DNA of 56,797 nt from an uncultured Peptostreptococcaceae bacterium (GCA_944383455.1 CALWPP010000010.1:1-56797); one strand, 5' to 3'; shown: positions 36,813 to 45,498, numbered from the stretch's first letter. The notes: generated from the letters alone by a model not told the origin. Numbers and translations: made by a program.

Positions 36813-37883
36813 TTATTTTATATTTTCTAAATATTTTGTATCTATTTTAGCTTCATCAAATGTAGCCATATTATTAAACATAGCTACTGATGCATCTATA
36901 ATAGAAAACATTATAGCACAACCACTACCCTCACCAAGTCTCATTTTTAAATTAAGGTATGCAGGAAGTCCTAGTTCTTCTTTTGCTAAATTATACCCTT
37001 TTTCCATTGATATATGGGATAAAAACATATAATCTCTTATATTTTCATTTAATTTAACTGCACATAAAGCTGAAACTATAGCTATAAATCCATCTACAAC
37101 TACTGGTATTTTATAATATGCACATCCTATAAAAACACCAACCATTGATGCTATATCAAATCCACCAACTTTCTTGATTATATCTATAATGTCATTTTTA
37201 TTTGGATTATGTTTATTAAGAGCATCCTTTATAAGATTAACCTTTTTTATATAAGCTTCTTTAGTAAGACCTGCTCCAACACCAACAACTTTTTCTACTT
37301 CATCATTTCTAAGCCCCAGTATAGATGCTAAAATAGCACTACTTGTTGTTGTATTTCCAATTCCCATTTCTCCAGTTCCAATAATTTTATATCCTTCTTT
37401 TTTACATTCATTTACAAGTTCTATTCCTATATTTATAGCCTTTAATACTTCTTCTTTTGTCATAGCTTCTTCTTTTAAGAAGTTACTCGTAGATTTTCTT
37501 ATTTTTTTATTTATTAATTTTGGATGAAATATATCTTTATTTATACCAACATCACAAACTTTAACATCAGCATTAAATTGTTTTGCTATAACTGATACCC
37601 CTGTTTTTCCTTCTAACATATTTATTGATTGTATTGCCGTTACTTCTTGTGGAGTTGATGCAACCCCCTCTTCAAATATACCGTTGTCTGAAGATAAAAC
37701 TATTATACATCTTTTACTAACATCAATTTTATCTTCATTATATATAGAATAAAGTCTTGCTGAAATTTCTTCAAGCTCACCTAAACTACCTACTGGTTTT
37801 GCCAAAAAATCAATATAGTCTTTTGCATTTTTATATCTAGTTTTATCTAATTTTTCTATATTATCTAAACAGTTATAAATCAT
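36813..37883 (-). CDS. cobT: nicotinate-nucleotide-dimethylbenzimidazole phosphoribosyltransferase
   Basis: CobT activates the lower-ligand base of cobalamin. The 356-residue protein shows DFLAKPVGSLGELEEISARL at the N-terminus, IIVLSSDNGIFEEGVASTPQ, GTGEMGIGNTTTSSAILASI (around residues 168-187), and the C-terminal LRLGEGSGCAIMFSIIDAS-type motif (here MRLGEGSGCAIMF) with the catalytic Glu. It is the first gene of the operon cobT-cobU-cobS-cobU2-cobQ(short)-DUF71. The ATG is preceded by AGGTGAT, which abuts an intrinsic terminator in the leader, suggesting transcript-level control. Confidence 0.94.
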   Translation of the reverse strand: MIYNCLDNIEKLDKTRYKNAKDYIDFLAKPVGSLGELEEISARLYSIYNEDKIDVSKRCIIVLSSDNGIFEEGVASTPQEVTAIQSINMLEGKTGVSVIAKQFNADVKVCDVGINKDIFHPKLINKKIRKSTSNFLKEEAMTKEEVLKAINIGIELVNECKKEGYKIIGTGEMGIGNTTTSSAILASILGLRNDEVEKVVGVGAGLTKEAYIKKVNLIKDALNKHNPNKNDIIDIIKKVGGFDIASMVGVFIGCAYYKIPVVVDGFIAIVSALCAVKLNENIRDYMFLSHISMEKGYNLAKEELGLPAYLNLKMRLGEGSGCAIMFSIIDASVAMFNNMATFDEAKIDTKYLENIK

Positions 37884-37900
37884 AATATCACCTATAAAAA

Positions 37901-37925
37901 AAGCTTTAGGCTGTGCCTAAGGCTT
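37901..37925 (-). terminator. intrinsic terminator in the cobT leader (possible attenuator)
   Basis: On the minus strand AAGCCTTAGGC and GCCTAAAGCTT pair (one C-A mismatch) around ACA, followed by TTTTTTTATA. The T-run ends two bases before the cobT ribosome binding site (AGGTGAT, about 37888-37893), and the hairpin lies inside the leader of the promoter at 37953-37982. Confidence 0.75.
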
Positions 37926-37952
37926 GTAGTATAAAATATTTTTTCGATAAAA

Positions 37953-37982
37953 ATTATATCACTTTTTTTTTAATAAAGTCAA
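37953..37982 (-). promoter_or_regulatory. sigma-A promoter of the cobalamin operon
   Basis: TTGACT (37982-37977) and TATAAT (37958-37953) on the minus strand with an 18-base spacer; transcription would start near 37946, giving a leader of about 63 nt that contains the terminator hairpin. It is too short for a cobalamin riboswitch. Confidence 0.7.
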
Positions 37983-38019
37983 TTCAAATAAAATACCAAA
38001 ATTTATATATAAATATAAT

Positions 38020-38901
38020 TTATTTTAAATTTTCTTGAACCATACTATCTATCAACTGAAGATTATATTGCCTTATTAGTTCAATTAATTTATCGGCATA
38101 TATTTTTTCACCTTTTTCATTTTCAATAGTACTATACCCTGCTTTTTCTAGTGCATTTGCTTGATATATATAAGTATTTGCATCAAATACACCATTTTCT
38201 CTATATCTAGGATTTTCTACTAAAAACTTTGAATGGTCATTTATAGATTCTTCTTTACTATAATATTTTCTAAATTTATCTTGTATTTTTTGATTATAAA
38301 ATTCACTAGTTTCAACAGTAACAAAATCTCCTTCCCAAGAAGAATTAGCCTTTATTCCAAACAAGTTATTATATTTTTTAGACAAATCAGAATCCCCCCA
38401 ACCAGACTCGAGTATTGCTTGTGATATTGTAATGGAAGGTAGTATTTTATGGTCTTTGTAGTTTTTTATCGCCATTTCTTTTATAGAGTTTATAAAGTCA
38501 TAATATTTAGTATCTGGCTTTAACTTATTTGGATATAAACCAAAAAACTCTAGCTGATTTAAATATTTATATACTAAACTTTTTTGTTTTTCAGTCATAT
38601 CAAGTAAATCTAATACATTATCTAATGTATTTAAAATATAAGTATCATCTTTTTTTATTAAAAATTTCTTAGAAATACTCTCAATATAACTATCATCTAC
38701 ATTTGATAATTTATTTTTTTCAAGAACTGCTATTATAGAAACAACATACTTCCAATTTATTTGTACATAATTATCACTAATTTCATCAACAATATTTATA
38801 TATCTAGCTACATCTATATCCCCTTTGTTTATTTTTTTAGGAATAAATAAAAATGATATTAAAAGTATTATTAAAACAAAAAATAAAATAATCTTTTTCA
38901 A
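38020..38901 (-). CDS. membrane-anchored glucosaminidase (GH73, peptidoglycan hydrolase)
   Basis: A 293-residue protein with an N-terminal uncleaved signal anchor (FFVLIILLISFLFIP, residues ~5-20), a spacer of ~115 residues, and a C-terminal glucosaminidase domain from about residue 140. The catalytic region is ISQAILESGWGDSDLSKKYN with the presumed acid Glu, followed by NLFGIKANSSWEG and the YSTIENEKGEKIYADKL segment typical of FlgJ/LytG-like enzymes. It would cut N-acetylglucosamine linkages in cell wall glycan at the outer face of the membrane. It stands alone. Confidence 0.88.
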   Translation of the reverse strand: MKKIILFFVLIILLISFLFIPKKINKGDIDVARYINIVDEISDNYVQINWKYVVSIIAVLEKNKLSNVDDSYIESISKKFLIKKDDTYILNTLDNVLDLLDMTEKQKSLVYKYLNQLEFFGLYPNKLKPDTKYYDFINSIKEMAIKNYKDHKILPSITISQAILESGWGDSDLSKKYNNLFGIKANSSWEGDFVTVETSEFYNQKIQDKFRKYYSKEESINDHSKFLVENPRYRENGVFDANTYIYQANALEKAGYSTIENEKGEKIYADKLIELIRQYNLQLIDSMVQENLK

Positions 38902-39228
38902 ATATATCTCTCCCTATTAACAAACTTAAAATATTAATATAACTCTATTAGAATTATATACAACTTATATTACATAAAGTTTACAAAAATACATTTATTA
39001 GAAAATATGATTTTTAAATTATTAAAATAAATTGCATTGTACAAATATTATAAAGCAAAAGAGTTAGTATTTAAATATACTAACTCTAAATATACCTTAA
39101 TATAAAATTATTAAATATTTAAAATCCAATTTATATCAATATATTTGATTTATTGATCTTCAACAGTTAATTCTTTGACCATTAATTTTAGTTTATTAAT
39201 TTACAATTTATAATAAACGCACCACACT
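38902..39228. other. intergenic region with one hairpin
   Basis: A 327-bp A+T-rich spacer. The only structured element seen is the terminator at 39060-39087; the left side presumably holds the promoter of the GH73 gene, but no convincing -35/-10 pair stands out. No reading frame with coding character was found. Confidence 0.5.
39060..39087 (-). terminator. probable terminator after the HTH gene
   Basis: AGAGTTAGTAT and ATACTAACTCT are perfect 11-base arms around six bases; on the minus strand TTTTG follows. It lies about 140 bp past the HTH gene stop. Confidence 0.65.
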
Positions 39229-39702
39229 CTAAATATTTTCACTTGTTGTTAGAGTTTCTATAAAACCTAACATCTCTTTAATGAAATTCATACTCCCCCA
39301 TAACATTACTTTTAGATTTTCTTCTTCTTTATAGTATTTAACGTTTATTGTAGAATTACTCATATTACTATCTTTAGAGTTTATAATAGCAAAAAGCATA
39401 TTAGATACTCTTCTATAATCATCATCATCTATATTACTAATATCTACAACAGTAGATACATTTACTCTATTATTTTTATTTGTATCTATACTATCATTAC
39501 AAAACTCAATTCCATCTTTTTTATCATTAACACTAAAATTATTACTTTCCATAAATACACTTAAATCATGACCTGATATTCTCCATTGTTTACCAATTTT
39601 ATTCGCTCTAAGCTTACCCTCTGTTATAAATTTTCTTATTGTTTTGTGGTGCATCCCTAATATTTCTGCTATTTGGTCTATAGTATAAAATTTTTGTTCC
39701 AT
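39229..39702 (-). CDS. excisionase-type helix-turn-helix protein
   Basis: A 157-residue protein with an N-terminal MerR-like/excisionase-family DNA-binding domain: YTIDQIAEILGMHHKTIRKF, then EGKLRANKIGKQWRISGHDL (residues ~7-50), followed by a polar linker and a C-terminal domain (RVSNMLFAIINSK, INVKYYKEEENLKVMLWGS) without a family I recognise. No integrase or other mobile gene adjoins, so a regulator is more likely than an excisionase. The upstream spacer contains several ATTGTA/TACAAT words that may be its own binding sites. Confidence 0.8.
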   Translation of the reverse strand: MEQKFYTIDQIAEILGMHHKTIRKFITEGKLRANKIGKQWRISGHDLSVFMESNNFSVNDKKDGIEFCNDSIDTNKNNRVNVSTVVDISNIDDDDYRRVSNMLFAIINSKDSNMSNSTINVKYYKEEENLKVMLWGSMNFIKEMLGFIETLTTSENI

Positions 39703-39973
39703 TTAAAATTACATCCTTTCTATTTAGTTTTGTAAGTGTATTATATTGCATTTTATTGATATTGTAAATATATTTTTTGTATTTTATTATACTTTATTGT
39801 ACTACAATATATTTTATTTGAATAACAATGTTAAGTCTTAAGTCTATTCAAAGTTTTATATACTTGTTATAAGTTAAACTATTTAAGTCTAGTATATTTT
39901 TAAATTTAAATAATAATATATAAAAAACATAAATAAAAATAATTTATAAAAACAGATAATTTTTTGAAATCAT
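39703..39973. other. A+T-rich intergenic region upstream of the HTH gene
   Basis: No coding sequence is visible. Between about 39740 and 39820 the words ATTGTA, TTGTAC and TACAAT recur near candidate -10 sequences, a plausible promoter/operator zone for the HTH gene. Nothing else stands out. Confidence 0.35.
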
Positions 39974-40005
39974 AAAAAAACCGACAATAATATGTCAGTT
40001 TTTTT
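39974..40005 (-). terminator. intrinsic terminator after the YcxB operon
   Basis: AAAAAAACCGACA and TGTCAGTTTTTTT pair with one mismatch around six bases, with A- and T-runs on both sides; it could act in both directions. Confidence 0.8.
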
Positions 40006-40074
40006 ATAAATTTTATTCTAAAATATTAATAGAAAATATACTTGTTGTATTTTTTATTAATATGTTTAAAATGT

Positions 40075-40286
40075 TCATCTTCTTTTAAAAGATAAATCTA
40101 TCCATTCATCATCACATAGATGGTATACATACTTATTTTGTTTGTGAACTTTTTATCTTCTCTAATAAATCCATTAATATCAAATTTTACATCTAGAGGC
40201 ATACTATTTTGGTTTAACATCCAAAATGAATTATATAGTTTTAAATCTTTATAAGTATTATCTATATAGCTTTTTAATTGACTCAT
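40075..40286 (-). pseudogene. small conserved-looking protein gene with a frameshift
   Basis: After a GGGGTGA ribosome binding site the frame reads MSQLKSYIDNTYKDLKLYNS and ends at 40098 after 62 codons (…YTIYVMMNG). In the neighbouring frame the same bases give KYVYHLCDDEWIDLSFKRR and stop at 40075, which looks more protein-like. Adding one base to the five-A run at 40150-40154 (minus strand) would join them into ~70 residues (…REDKKVHKQNKYVYHL). Either a real frameshift, a sequencing error in a homopolymer, or the short frame is correct. The gene follows a YcxB-like gene by 31 bp. Function unknown. Confidence 0.5.
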
Positions 40287-40317
40287 AATTAATTCACCCC
40301 TTAATAAGTCGCAATTA

Positions 40318-40842
40318 TTAGTTTAAATTAATATAATTTTTAAGCTCTTTTATAAATTCTTTTTCGGTTTCTTTATCTAAATATCTTCTTGGAATTATAT
40401 GCGCTACAAATCCACCAACATATATAAGAATCATATCTTCATAAATCTTTACATCTTTTATACTTTCTACTGATAATGTTTCTGATATAGATTTTCCTTT
40501 TATAACTATTTCACCATCATTAATTTCTAAAGTCTTAACCCCAAATATTGAAGAATTATCTCCTTCACTTATAATTTTATCAGTTTCTTTAGCTACCAAT
40601 TTTTTATATTGTTTTGGATATGTTAAAATCCAAGTTACAGAAAAAACTATAGATATAATAATCCAATAAATACTTGGCTGATTAAATATACCTGTCCCAA
40701 TAAAATATATTGGTACGGAAAATATTAACGGTATAGCATATCTAAGTATGTTAAAAGTATTTTTCTGTGATTTTGAGTTTTCTAAATGATGTATATTAAA
40801 ATTTATATAATCCTCTTTTGTTATTTCAAAATCTATTTTCAT
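40318..40842 (-). CDS. YcxB-like membrane protein
   Basis: The 174-residue product begins MKIDFEITKEDYINFNIHHL, has two membrane helices (LRYAIPLIFSVPIYFIGTG and IYWIIISIVFSVTWILTY, about residues 32-75) and a C-terminal cytoplasmic domain with VESIKDVKIYEDMILIYVGG and HIIPRRYL, the pattern of YcxB family proteins. The function of the family is unknown. I start at 40842, downstream of GGGGAGGG, rather than at the in-frame ATG 75 bp upstream. A close second copy, broken by a stop codon, lies at 46838-47371. Confidence 0.85.
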   Translation of the reverse strand: MKIDFEITKEDYINFNIHHLENSKSQKNTFNILRYAIPLIFSVPIYFIGTGIFNQPSIYWIIISIVFSVTWILTYPKQYKKLVAKETDKIISEGDNSSIFGVKTLEINDGEIVIKGKSISETLSVESIKDVKIYEDMILIYVGGFVAHIIPRRYLDKETEKEFIKELKNYINLN

Positions 40843-40986
40843 TTTTGTAATATCCCTCCCCTTAATTTGAAAATATATATAAATTATATTATAAAACATA
40901 TCAATATCACAAAGCAAATATAGATTTTTATATTAAAATAATTGATATATTTAATATTTTATTAAAAAAATTATATAAATATAAAA

Positions 40987-41043
40987 AATCCCCTTAATTT
41001 ACTCATACATATCATATCTATATGTATTTTTTATAGGGGATTA
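40987..41043 (-). terminator. intrinsic terminator after the beta-glucoside PTS operon
   Basis: Outer arms AATCCCC/GGGGATT and inner arms ATACATAT/ATATGTAT form a long interrupted stem, followed on the minus strand by TTTTTTATA. It lies just after the IIA gene. Confidence 0.75.
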
Positions 41044-41053
41044 AAATAATTAT

Positions 41054-41368
41054 TTATTTATCTATCTTTTCATATAAATCTATAAACTCTTCTGCTAATT
41101 GTTGAAAATTCATAGATGTCATTAAGTGGTCTTGAGCATGAACTAATATAATACTCATTTCTATTTTATCTCCACTTGCTTCTTTTTGTATTAATTCTGT
41201 TTGAAATCTATGAGCTTTATTAATTTCTTCTTTTGATTTCTTCATAATATCTCTTGCTAAAGATATATTTCCTTTTTTTGCTTCTGATATAGCTTCAAAT
41301 GCTAATGATTTAGCATCACCTGCATAACCAATTATACCAAATGATATTTCAAATATCTTCTCGTTCAT
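41054..41368 (-). CDS. celC: PTS lactose/cellobiose-specific IIA component
   Basis: A 104-residue helical IIA protein of the Lac family. The phosphorylated histidine is in ILVHAQDHLMTSM (His77), with the N-terminal helix EISFGIIGYAGDAKSLAFEA and KEINKAHRFQTELIQKEA matching LacF/CelC trimers. It receives phosphate from HPr and passes it to the IIB cysteine. It is the last gene of the hydrolase-IIB-IIC-IIA operon, 41 bp after IIC. Confidence 0.93.
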   Translation of the reverse strand: MNEKIFEISFGIIGYAGDAKSLAFEAISEAKKGNISLARDIMKKSKEEINKAHRFQTELIQKEASGDKIEMSIILVHAQDHLMTSMNFQQLAEEFIDLYEKIDK

Positions 41369-41409
41369 TTAAATACTCCTTAATATAATTTAAAGTAATC
41401 AAAACTTAT

Positions 41410-42738
41410 CTATACACTTTCTTTTAACTCTTCATTTTCATTAGCCTTACTTGAAGCTATTACAAATGGCGCATATATAATAACACTTACACCTAAGCAC
41501 AGTAATCCTACAAGTAGTGCCTTAAAATCTCCACCAGTTCCTAAAAAAGGTATTAATGGACCAGGAGTTGTCCATGGTACGCCATAGGCTACAGGTGGTA
41601 TTATTTTTAATACTATTGTTGCTACATATCCTATTATGATATTGACTATTGGAGTAAGTATGAATGGTATTATATATATTGGATTTAAAACTATAGGTAA
41701 TCCAAATATAACGGACTCATTTATATTAAATAGACCTGGTGCAAAAGAAAGTTTTGCTATTTCTTTTTGGTCTTTTGCTTTACTAAATAAAAGTATAGCA
41801 ATTACTAGACCTAAAGTACAACCACTCCCTCCATAATTTGCAAAACCATCATTAAGAGCCCCCCAGTTTACTGGAAATGGAACCGACCATATGTCACCAT
41901 TTGCTGCTAAATGTGCAAGATTTGCATTATTAGCTTCAGCAAACATAGTATCTCTAATTGCAGCAATTGTATTTGGTCCATGTATACCCATAGTCCAAAG
42001 TAGTGTTGATACAAAAGATAATACTATTACTGAACCTACGTTTTGACCTAATTTAGTTAATGGTGCTTGAATTATATTATAAACTAGTTGATGTATACCT
42101 CCTGGAGTGAATTGTTGTATAACAAAGTTTAGTATAGAAAAAGATACAGTAATAATTATTATTGGTAATAATAACTTAAAAGTTCTAGCTACTGCTGGTG
42201 GAACTTGAGGTGGCATTTTAATTTCCAATTTAGGTGATTTTGATAACTTTGTCATTAATTCACCAACAACTAATCCTACAATTATCGCTACAAATAACCC
42301 TTGTGCACCTAAATATTGTGTAGTTAAATGGTTAACTCCATCTACAGAAGCGTAGTTAGGATATATTATAAAGTAAACAGAAACAGCTGTTAATCCTGTT
42401 AATAAATCATCTGCGTGAAGTTGTTTTGCCAAGTTTCTAGCTATTAAAAACACTACTAAAACAGCTAATATATCAACTGAACCTTTTAAGACTGGACTAA
42501 ATATAGCTTGATAATCTGCTAAGTTAGGAATAAATTTTCCTAAGTTAAATATACTGGCAACAAATCCATCAGGAGATAATAAAACAAAATTTAATAATAT
42601 CATCAAAGAACCTGCCATAGTCAATGGAAATGTTAGTATAAATGCATCTCTTACAGCACATACGTGTCTTTGAGAGTTTAATTTAGCTGCTAAAGGAACT
42701 AAAAATTTCTCAATACCAGCTTGGATTTTATCCATCAT
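41410..42738 (-). CDS. celB: PTS cellobiose-type IIC permease
   Basis: A 442-residue membrane permease with about ten spans. Conserved IIC(Cel/Lac) segments are RHVCAVRDAFILTFPLTMAG, the GIHGPNTIAAI region, NDGFANYGGSGCTLGLVIAI and the sugar-site block FNINESVIFGLPIVLNP. It moves a beta-glucoside such as cellobiose across the membrane while it is phosphorylated. The first of two ATGs follows GGAGGG by six bases. A stable hairpin lies between it and the IIB gene. Confidence 0.93.
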   Translation of the reverse strand: MMDKIQAGIEKFLVPLAAKLNSQRHVCAVRDAFILTFPLTMAGSLMILLNFVLLSPDGFVASIFNLGKFIPNLADYQAIFSPVLKGSVDILAVLVVFLIARNLAKQLHADDLLTGLTAVSVYFIIYPNYASVDGVNHLTTQYLGAQGLFVAIIVGLVVGELMTKLSKSPKLEIKMPPQVPPAVARTFKLLLPIIIITVSFSILNFVIQQFTPGGIHQLVYNIIQAPLTKLGQNVGSVIVLSFVSTLLWTMGIHGPNTIAAIRDTMFAEANNANLAHLAANGDIWSVPFPVNWGALNDGFANYGGSGCTLGLVIAILLFSKAKDQKEIAKLSFAPGLFNINESVIFGLPIVLNPIYIIPFILTPIVNIIIGYVATIVLKIIPPVAYGVPWTTPGPLIPFLGTGGDFKALLVGLLCLGVSVIIYAPFVIASSKANENEELKESV

Positions 42739-42760
42739 ATATTTCCCTCCTTTATAAAAT

Positions 42761-42788
42761 GTGCTAATTAAATAATATTAATTAGCAC
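42761..42788 (-). repeat. intercistronic hairpin between IIB and IIC genes
   Basis: GTGCTAATTAA and TTAATTAGCAC are perfect 11-base arms around six bases, immediately before the IIC ribosome binding site. The following ATTTTAT is too poor in T for a full terminator; it may stabilise mRNA ends or cause partial termination. Confidence 0.6.
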
Positions 42789-42796
42789 ACAAAATA

Positions 42797-43096
42797 TCAT
42801 ATTTTCTCTAATACACCTTCTAGTATTGCTTTTCCGTTCATAGTTCCGTATAATCTCATATCTATAACTTCAACAGGAACTCTACCATTTACAAGTTGGT
42901 CTACCTGAGGTTTTTGAAATCTTACTTGAGGGCCTAAAAGTACTATATCAACTTCATTTATAACACTAGAACATTCTGATATAGGTAATGCTTGTATATC
43001 TATTTCTATTCCTTTTTCATTTGCTGACTCTTTCATTTTATTAACTAATAAACTTGTTGACATACCTGCTGCGCAAACAAGTAATATTTTTTTCAT
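42797..43096 (-). CDS. celA: PTS lactose/cellobiose-specific IIB component
   Basis: A 99-residue IIB protein with the phospho-cysteine loop KKILLVCAAGMSTSLLVNKM (Cys8) at the N-terminus and IVLLGPQVRFQ near residue 52, as in CelA. It carries phosphate from IIA to sugar bound at IIC. The gene lies between the GH1 hydrolase and IIC genes. Confidence 0.94.
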   Translation of the reverse strand: MKKILLVCAAGMSTSLLVNKMKESANEKGIEIDIQALPISECSSVINEVDIVLLGPQVRFQKPQVDQLVNGRVPVEVIDMRLYGTMNGKAILEGVLEKI

Positions 43097-43134
43097 AAAA
43101 ATCCCTCCCTATTATTTAAAAATAATATTAAAAT

Positions 43135-44574
43135 CTATATATTATCTCCATTAGTTCCTATTACTTCTTTATACCAGTAAAAACTCTTTTTCTTTATTCT
43201 TCTTAAATCCTTCTCATCATTTTCTTCTCTATTTATATAAACAAAACCATATCTTTTTTGGTATCCATTTAACCAACTTAATAAATCAGTAAATGACCAA
43301 GTACAATATCCCATAAGTTCAACACCATCTGTTATAGCTTCTTTACAAGCTCTTATATGACTTTTTAAATAGTCTATTCTATAATCATCATTTACTATAT
43401 CATCATTTTCTAACTTATCAAACTCTCCTAGACCATTTTCAGTTATAAGTATAGGAAGTCCATATCTACTAGTAAGCCTTCTTAAACCTATTCTTAAACC
43501 TGTTGGGTCTATAGCCCAATCCCAATTTGTAGTTTCTAAATTTGGATTTGCAACGTTTTTATAAACTCCTGGTATTCCACTTTCTTTTGTTGTTCCTTTT
43601 TTTCCAGTATTATTCATTCCTGTTGAAATACCTACTCCATCCAATGAATTAAACCTTACCGTTGATGTTTGATAGTAATTAATTCCTATAAAATCAGGTT
43701 TACCTTTTTCAAGTAATTCTATATCTCCATCTTCTATAGTAGGTGCTATTCCTAAGTCTTCATAATATTTCAATGCAAATGATGGATATGAACCTTTACA
43801 GTATACATCAAGCCACCAATTACAATTTAAATCTTCAGCATTTTCAGCAGATAATATATCTTTTGGATCGCAACTATATGCATAAACCGGTCCAAATGCA
43901 AAACTTGGTCCTATCATACCATTTGATACATATTTTCTAAATGATTCTATAGCCTTTGCATTTGCTAAATTTGCTATGTGATTTGCATTTAGCATTCTTT
44001 TATGGTCTTTAACACCTGGTGGATGTAGTGCAGTTAAATACCCAAGACCTATAAATACATTCTGTTCATTTAGAGAAACCCAATGTTTAACTTTGTTTCC
44101 AAATCTTTTATATAAAGTTATACAGTAATTATTAAAGTCCTCAATTATTTCTCTAGACTCCCAACCACCATATAAATCTTGTAATGCCTGAGGTAAATCC
44201 CAATGATAAATAGTAATAATAGGAGTTATATCGTTACTTATTAATTCGTCAATTAAATCTTCATAAAACTTTAAACCTTCCTCATTAACCTCTCCTCGTC
44301 CATCTTTATATATACGGGTCCAAGCTATAGAAAATCTATAAGCCTTTAGCCCCATTTCCTTCATTAAAGCTACATCTTCTTTATATCTATTATAATGGTC
44401 TACTGCAACATCTCCATTTGTATCTTTAAATGTAGTTCCAGGTATCTTAGTGTAAACATCCCATATACTAGGTCCTTTACCACCCTGATTCCACGCTCCT
44501 TCAACTTGATATGCAGCTGACGCTGAACCCCATAAAAAATCTTTACTAAATGAATCTAATTTTTTATATATCAT
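43135..44574 (-). CDS. 6-phospho-beta-glucosidase, GH1 family
   Basis: The ~479-residue glycoside hydrolase begins KDFLWGSASAAYQVEGAWNQ (GH1 N-terminal signature), has the acid/base Glu in HWVSLNEQNVFIG near residue 170 and the nucleophile in ILITENGLGEFD near residue 365. GH1 enzymes next to a Cel-type PTS hydrolyse the imported phospho-beta-glucoside to glucose 6-phosphate. I choose the ATG at 44574; an in-frame TTG five codons earlier directly abuts the AAAGGAGG site and cannot use it. The ATG is 15 bases from that site, which is long. A cre-like sequence lies upstream. Confidence 0.92.
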   Translation of the reverse strand: MIYKKLDSFSKDFLWGSASAAYQVEGAWNQGGKGPSIWDVYTKIPGTTFKDTNGDVAVDHYNRYKEDVALMKEMGLKAYRFSIAWTRIYKDGRGEVNEEGLKFYEDLIDELISNDITPIITIYHWDLPQALQDLYGGWESREIIEDFNNYCITLYKRFGNKVKHWVSLNEQNVFIGLGYLTALHPPGVKDHKRMLNANHIANLANAKAIESFRKYVSNGMIGPSFAFGPVYAYSCDPKDILSAENAEDLNCNWWLDVYCKGSYPSFALKYYEDLGIAPTIEDGDIELLEKGKPDFIGINYYQTSTVRFNSLDGVGISTGMNNTGKKGTTKESGIPGVYKNVANPNLETTNWDWAIDPTGLRIGLRRLTSRYGLPILITENGLGEFDKLENDDIVNDDYRIDYLKSHIRACKEAITDGVELMGYCTWSFTDLLSWLNGYQKRYGFVYINREENDEKDLRRIKKKSFYWYKEVIGTNGDNI

Positions 44575-44635
44575 ATTGTTTAATCTCAACCTCCTTTAAA
44601 TTTATAACTAGATTATATATTACATATTTTTCATT

Positions 44636-44649
44636 TACAATCGTTTTCA
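44636..44649. promoter_or_regulatory. cre-like site (CcpA) upstream of the beta-glucoside operon
   Basis: TACAATCGTTTTCA matches the cre consensus TGWAANCGNTNWCA at 12 of 14 positions, about 60-75 bp before the GH1 start codon. This position would allow catabolite repression by CcpA-HPr(Ser-P). Confidence 0.55.
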
Positions 44650-44730
44650 AAGAATAAAAAACTCATTCATAATATTAGTTATATGTTACTTTTATGTTAC
44701 AAATCGTTTTTTACATCATACTTAAAATAA

Positions 44731-44758
44731 AAAATCAGTAGGCAATCCCACTGATTTT
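44731..44758 (-). terminator. intrinsic terminator after the RpiR regulator gene
   Basis: On the minus strand AAAATCAGTGGG and CCTACTGATTTT pair (one G-U) around ATTG and are followed by TTATTTTA. It lies directly after the rpiR-like gene stop. Confidence 0.75.
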
Positions 44759-44760
44759 TA

Positions 44761-45498
44761 TTACTCTTTTTCTATTCTATAATAATTATATAGTTTCTTA
44801 CCTATACGTTCTATCATATATAACACTGGTATTTGAGTAGTTATATCACTATACCCAAGTTTAACCTGCTTTACATAATAGTGTAGACTTAAATCTGACA
44901 TTTTCGCTATAGTACAATCTTCAGTATTTGTTATACTTACAATAGTAAACCCTTCTGATTTTAACCTTGATATATTATCTATTGTAGCTGGAGTTTCTCC
45001 AGAAACTGATAATGCTATGATTAAAGAGTTTTCATAATACTTAAAGCTAGTTGGATAAAAAGGATCATCAATATGAAATGAAAACTTTCCAATAGATGAG
45101 AAATACCTTGCAGCATACTTACACAATATACCAGAAGAACCTATACCTAAGAATATAACATTTTTACAATTATTTACTAGTTCACAAAGTTTATCTAGTC
45201 TTTTTTCTAAATCACTATTTTCTACCTTACTTAAAAAGTTTATTATTTCAGACGTGTCCTCACCTATTTTTTCTATATTCTCAGACCTTATATACATTTT
45301 TAATCTAATTTTAAATTCTGAAAAGCCTTCACAATTTAATTTTTTACAAAATCTAAGTATAGTTGTTGTTGACATATGGGTTTCTTCTGATAATTCTCTT
45401 ATCCTCATATAAACTACTTTATTACTATTTTTTATTATGTAATTATATAGAGACAATTCTAACTGATTTAAGCTTTGTATAACCTCATAATTAAACAT
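44761..45498 (-). CDS. RpiR family transcriptional regulator
   Basis: A 245-residue regulator: N-terminal HTH_6 domain (SNKVVYMRIRELSEETHMST, then TTILRFCKKLNCEGFSEFKI, residues ~24-63) and a C-terminal SIS sugar-phosphate-binding domain (FLGIGSSGILCKYAARYFSS, ALSVSGETPATIDNI). It likely senses a phosphosugar and controls the ROK kinase gene or the beta-glucoside operon downstream. It follows the ROK gene by 34 bp and is separated from the GH1 gene by a terminator. Confidence 0.92.
   Translation of the reverse strand: MFNYEVIQSLNQLELSLYNYIIKNSNKVVYMRIRELSEETHMSTTTILRFCKKLNCEGFSEFKIRLKMYIRSENIEKIGEDTSEIINFLSKVENSDLEKRLDKLCELVNNCKNVIFLGIGSSGILCKYAARYFSSIGKFSFHIDDPFYPTSFKYYENSLIIALSVSGETPATIDNISRLKSEGFTIVSITNTEDCTIAKMSDLSLHYYVKQVKLGYSDITTQIPVLYMIERIGKKLYNYYRIEKE

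Noticed and set aside
37884..38019. Cobalamin riboswitch upstream of cobT
   Set aside because: The leader from the recognised promoter is only ~63 nt and has no B12-box-like sequence; the class needs ~200 nt.
39229..39702. Prophage or integrative element, suggested by the excisionase-like HTH
   Set aside because: No integrase, phage structural gene or att repeat lies around it, and such HTH domains are common in ordinary regulators.
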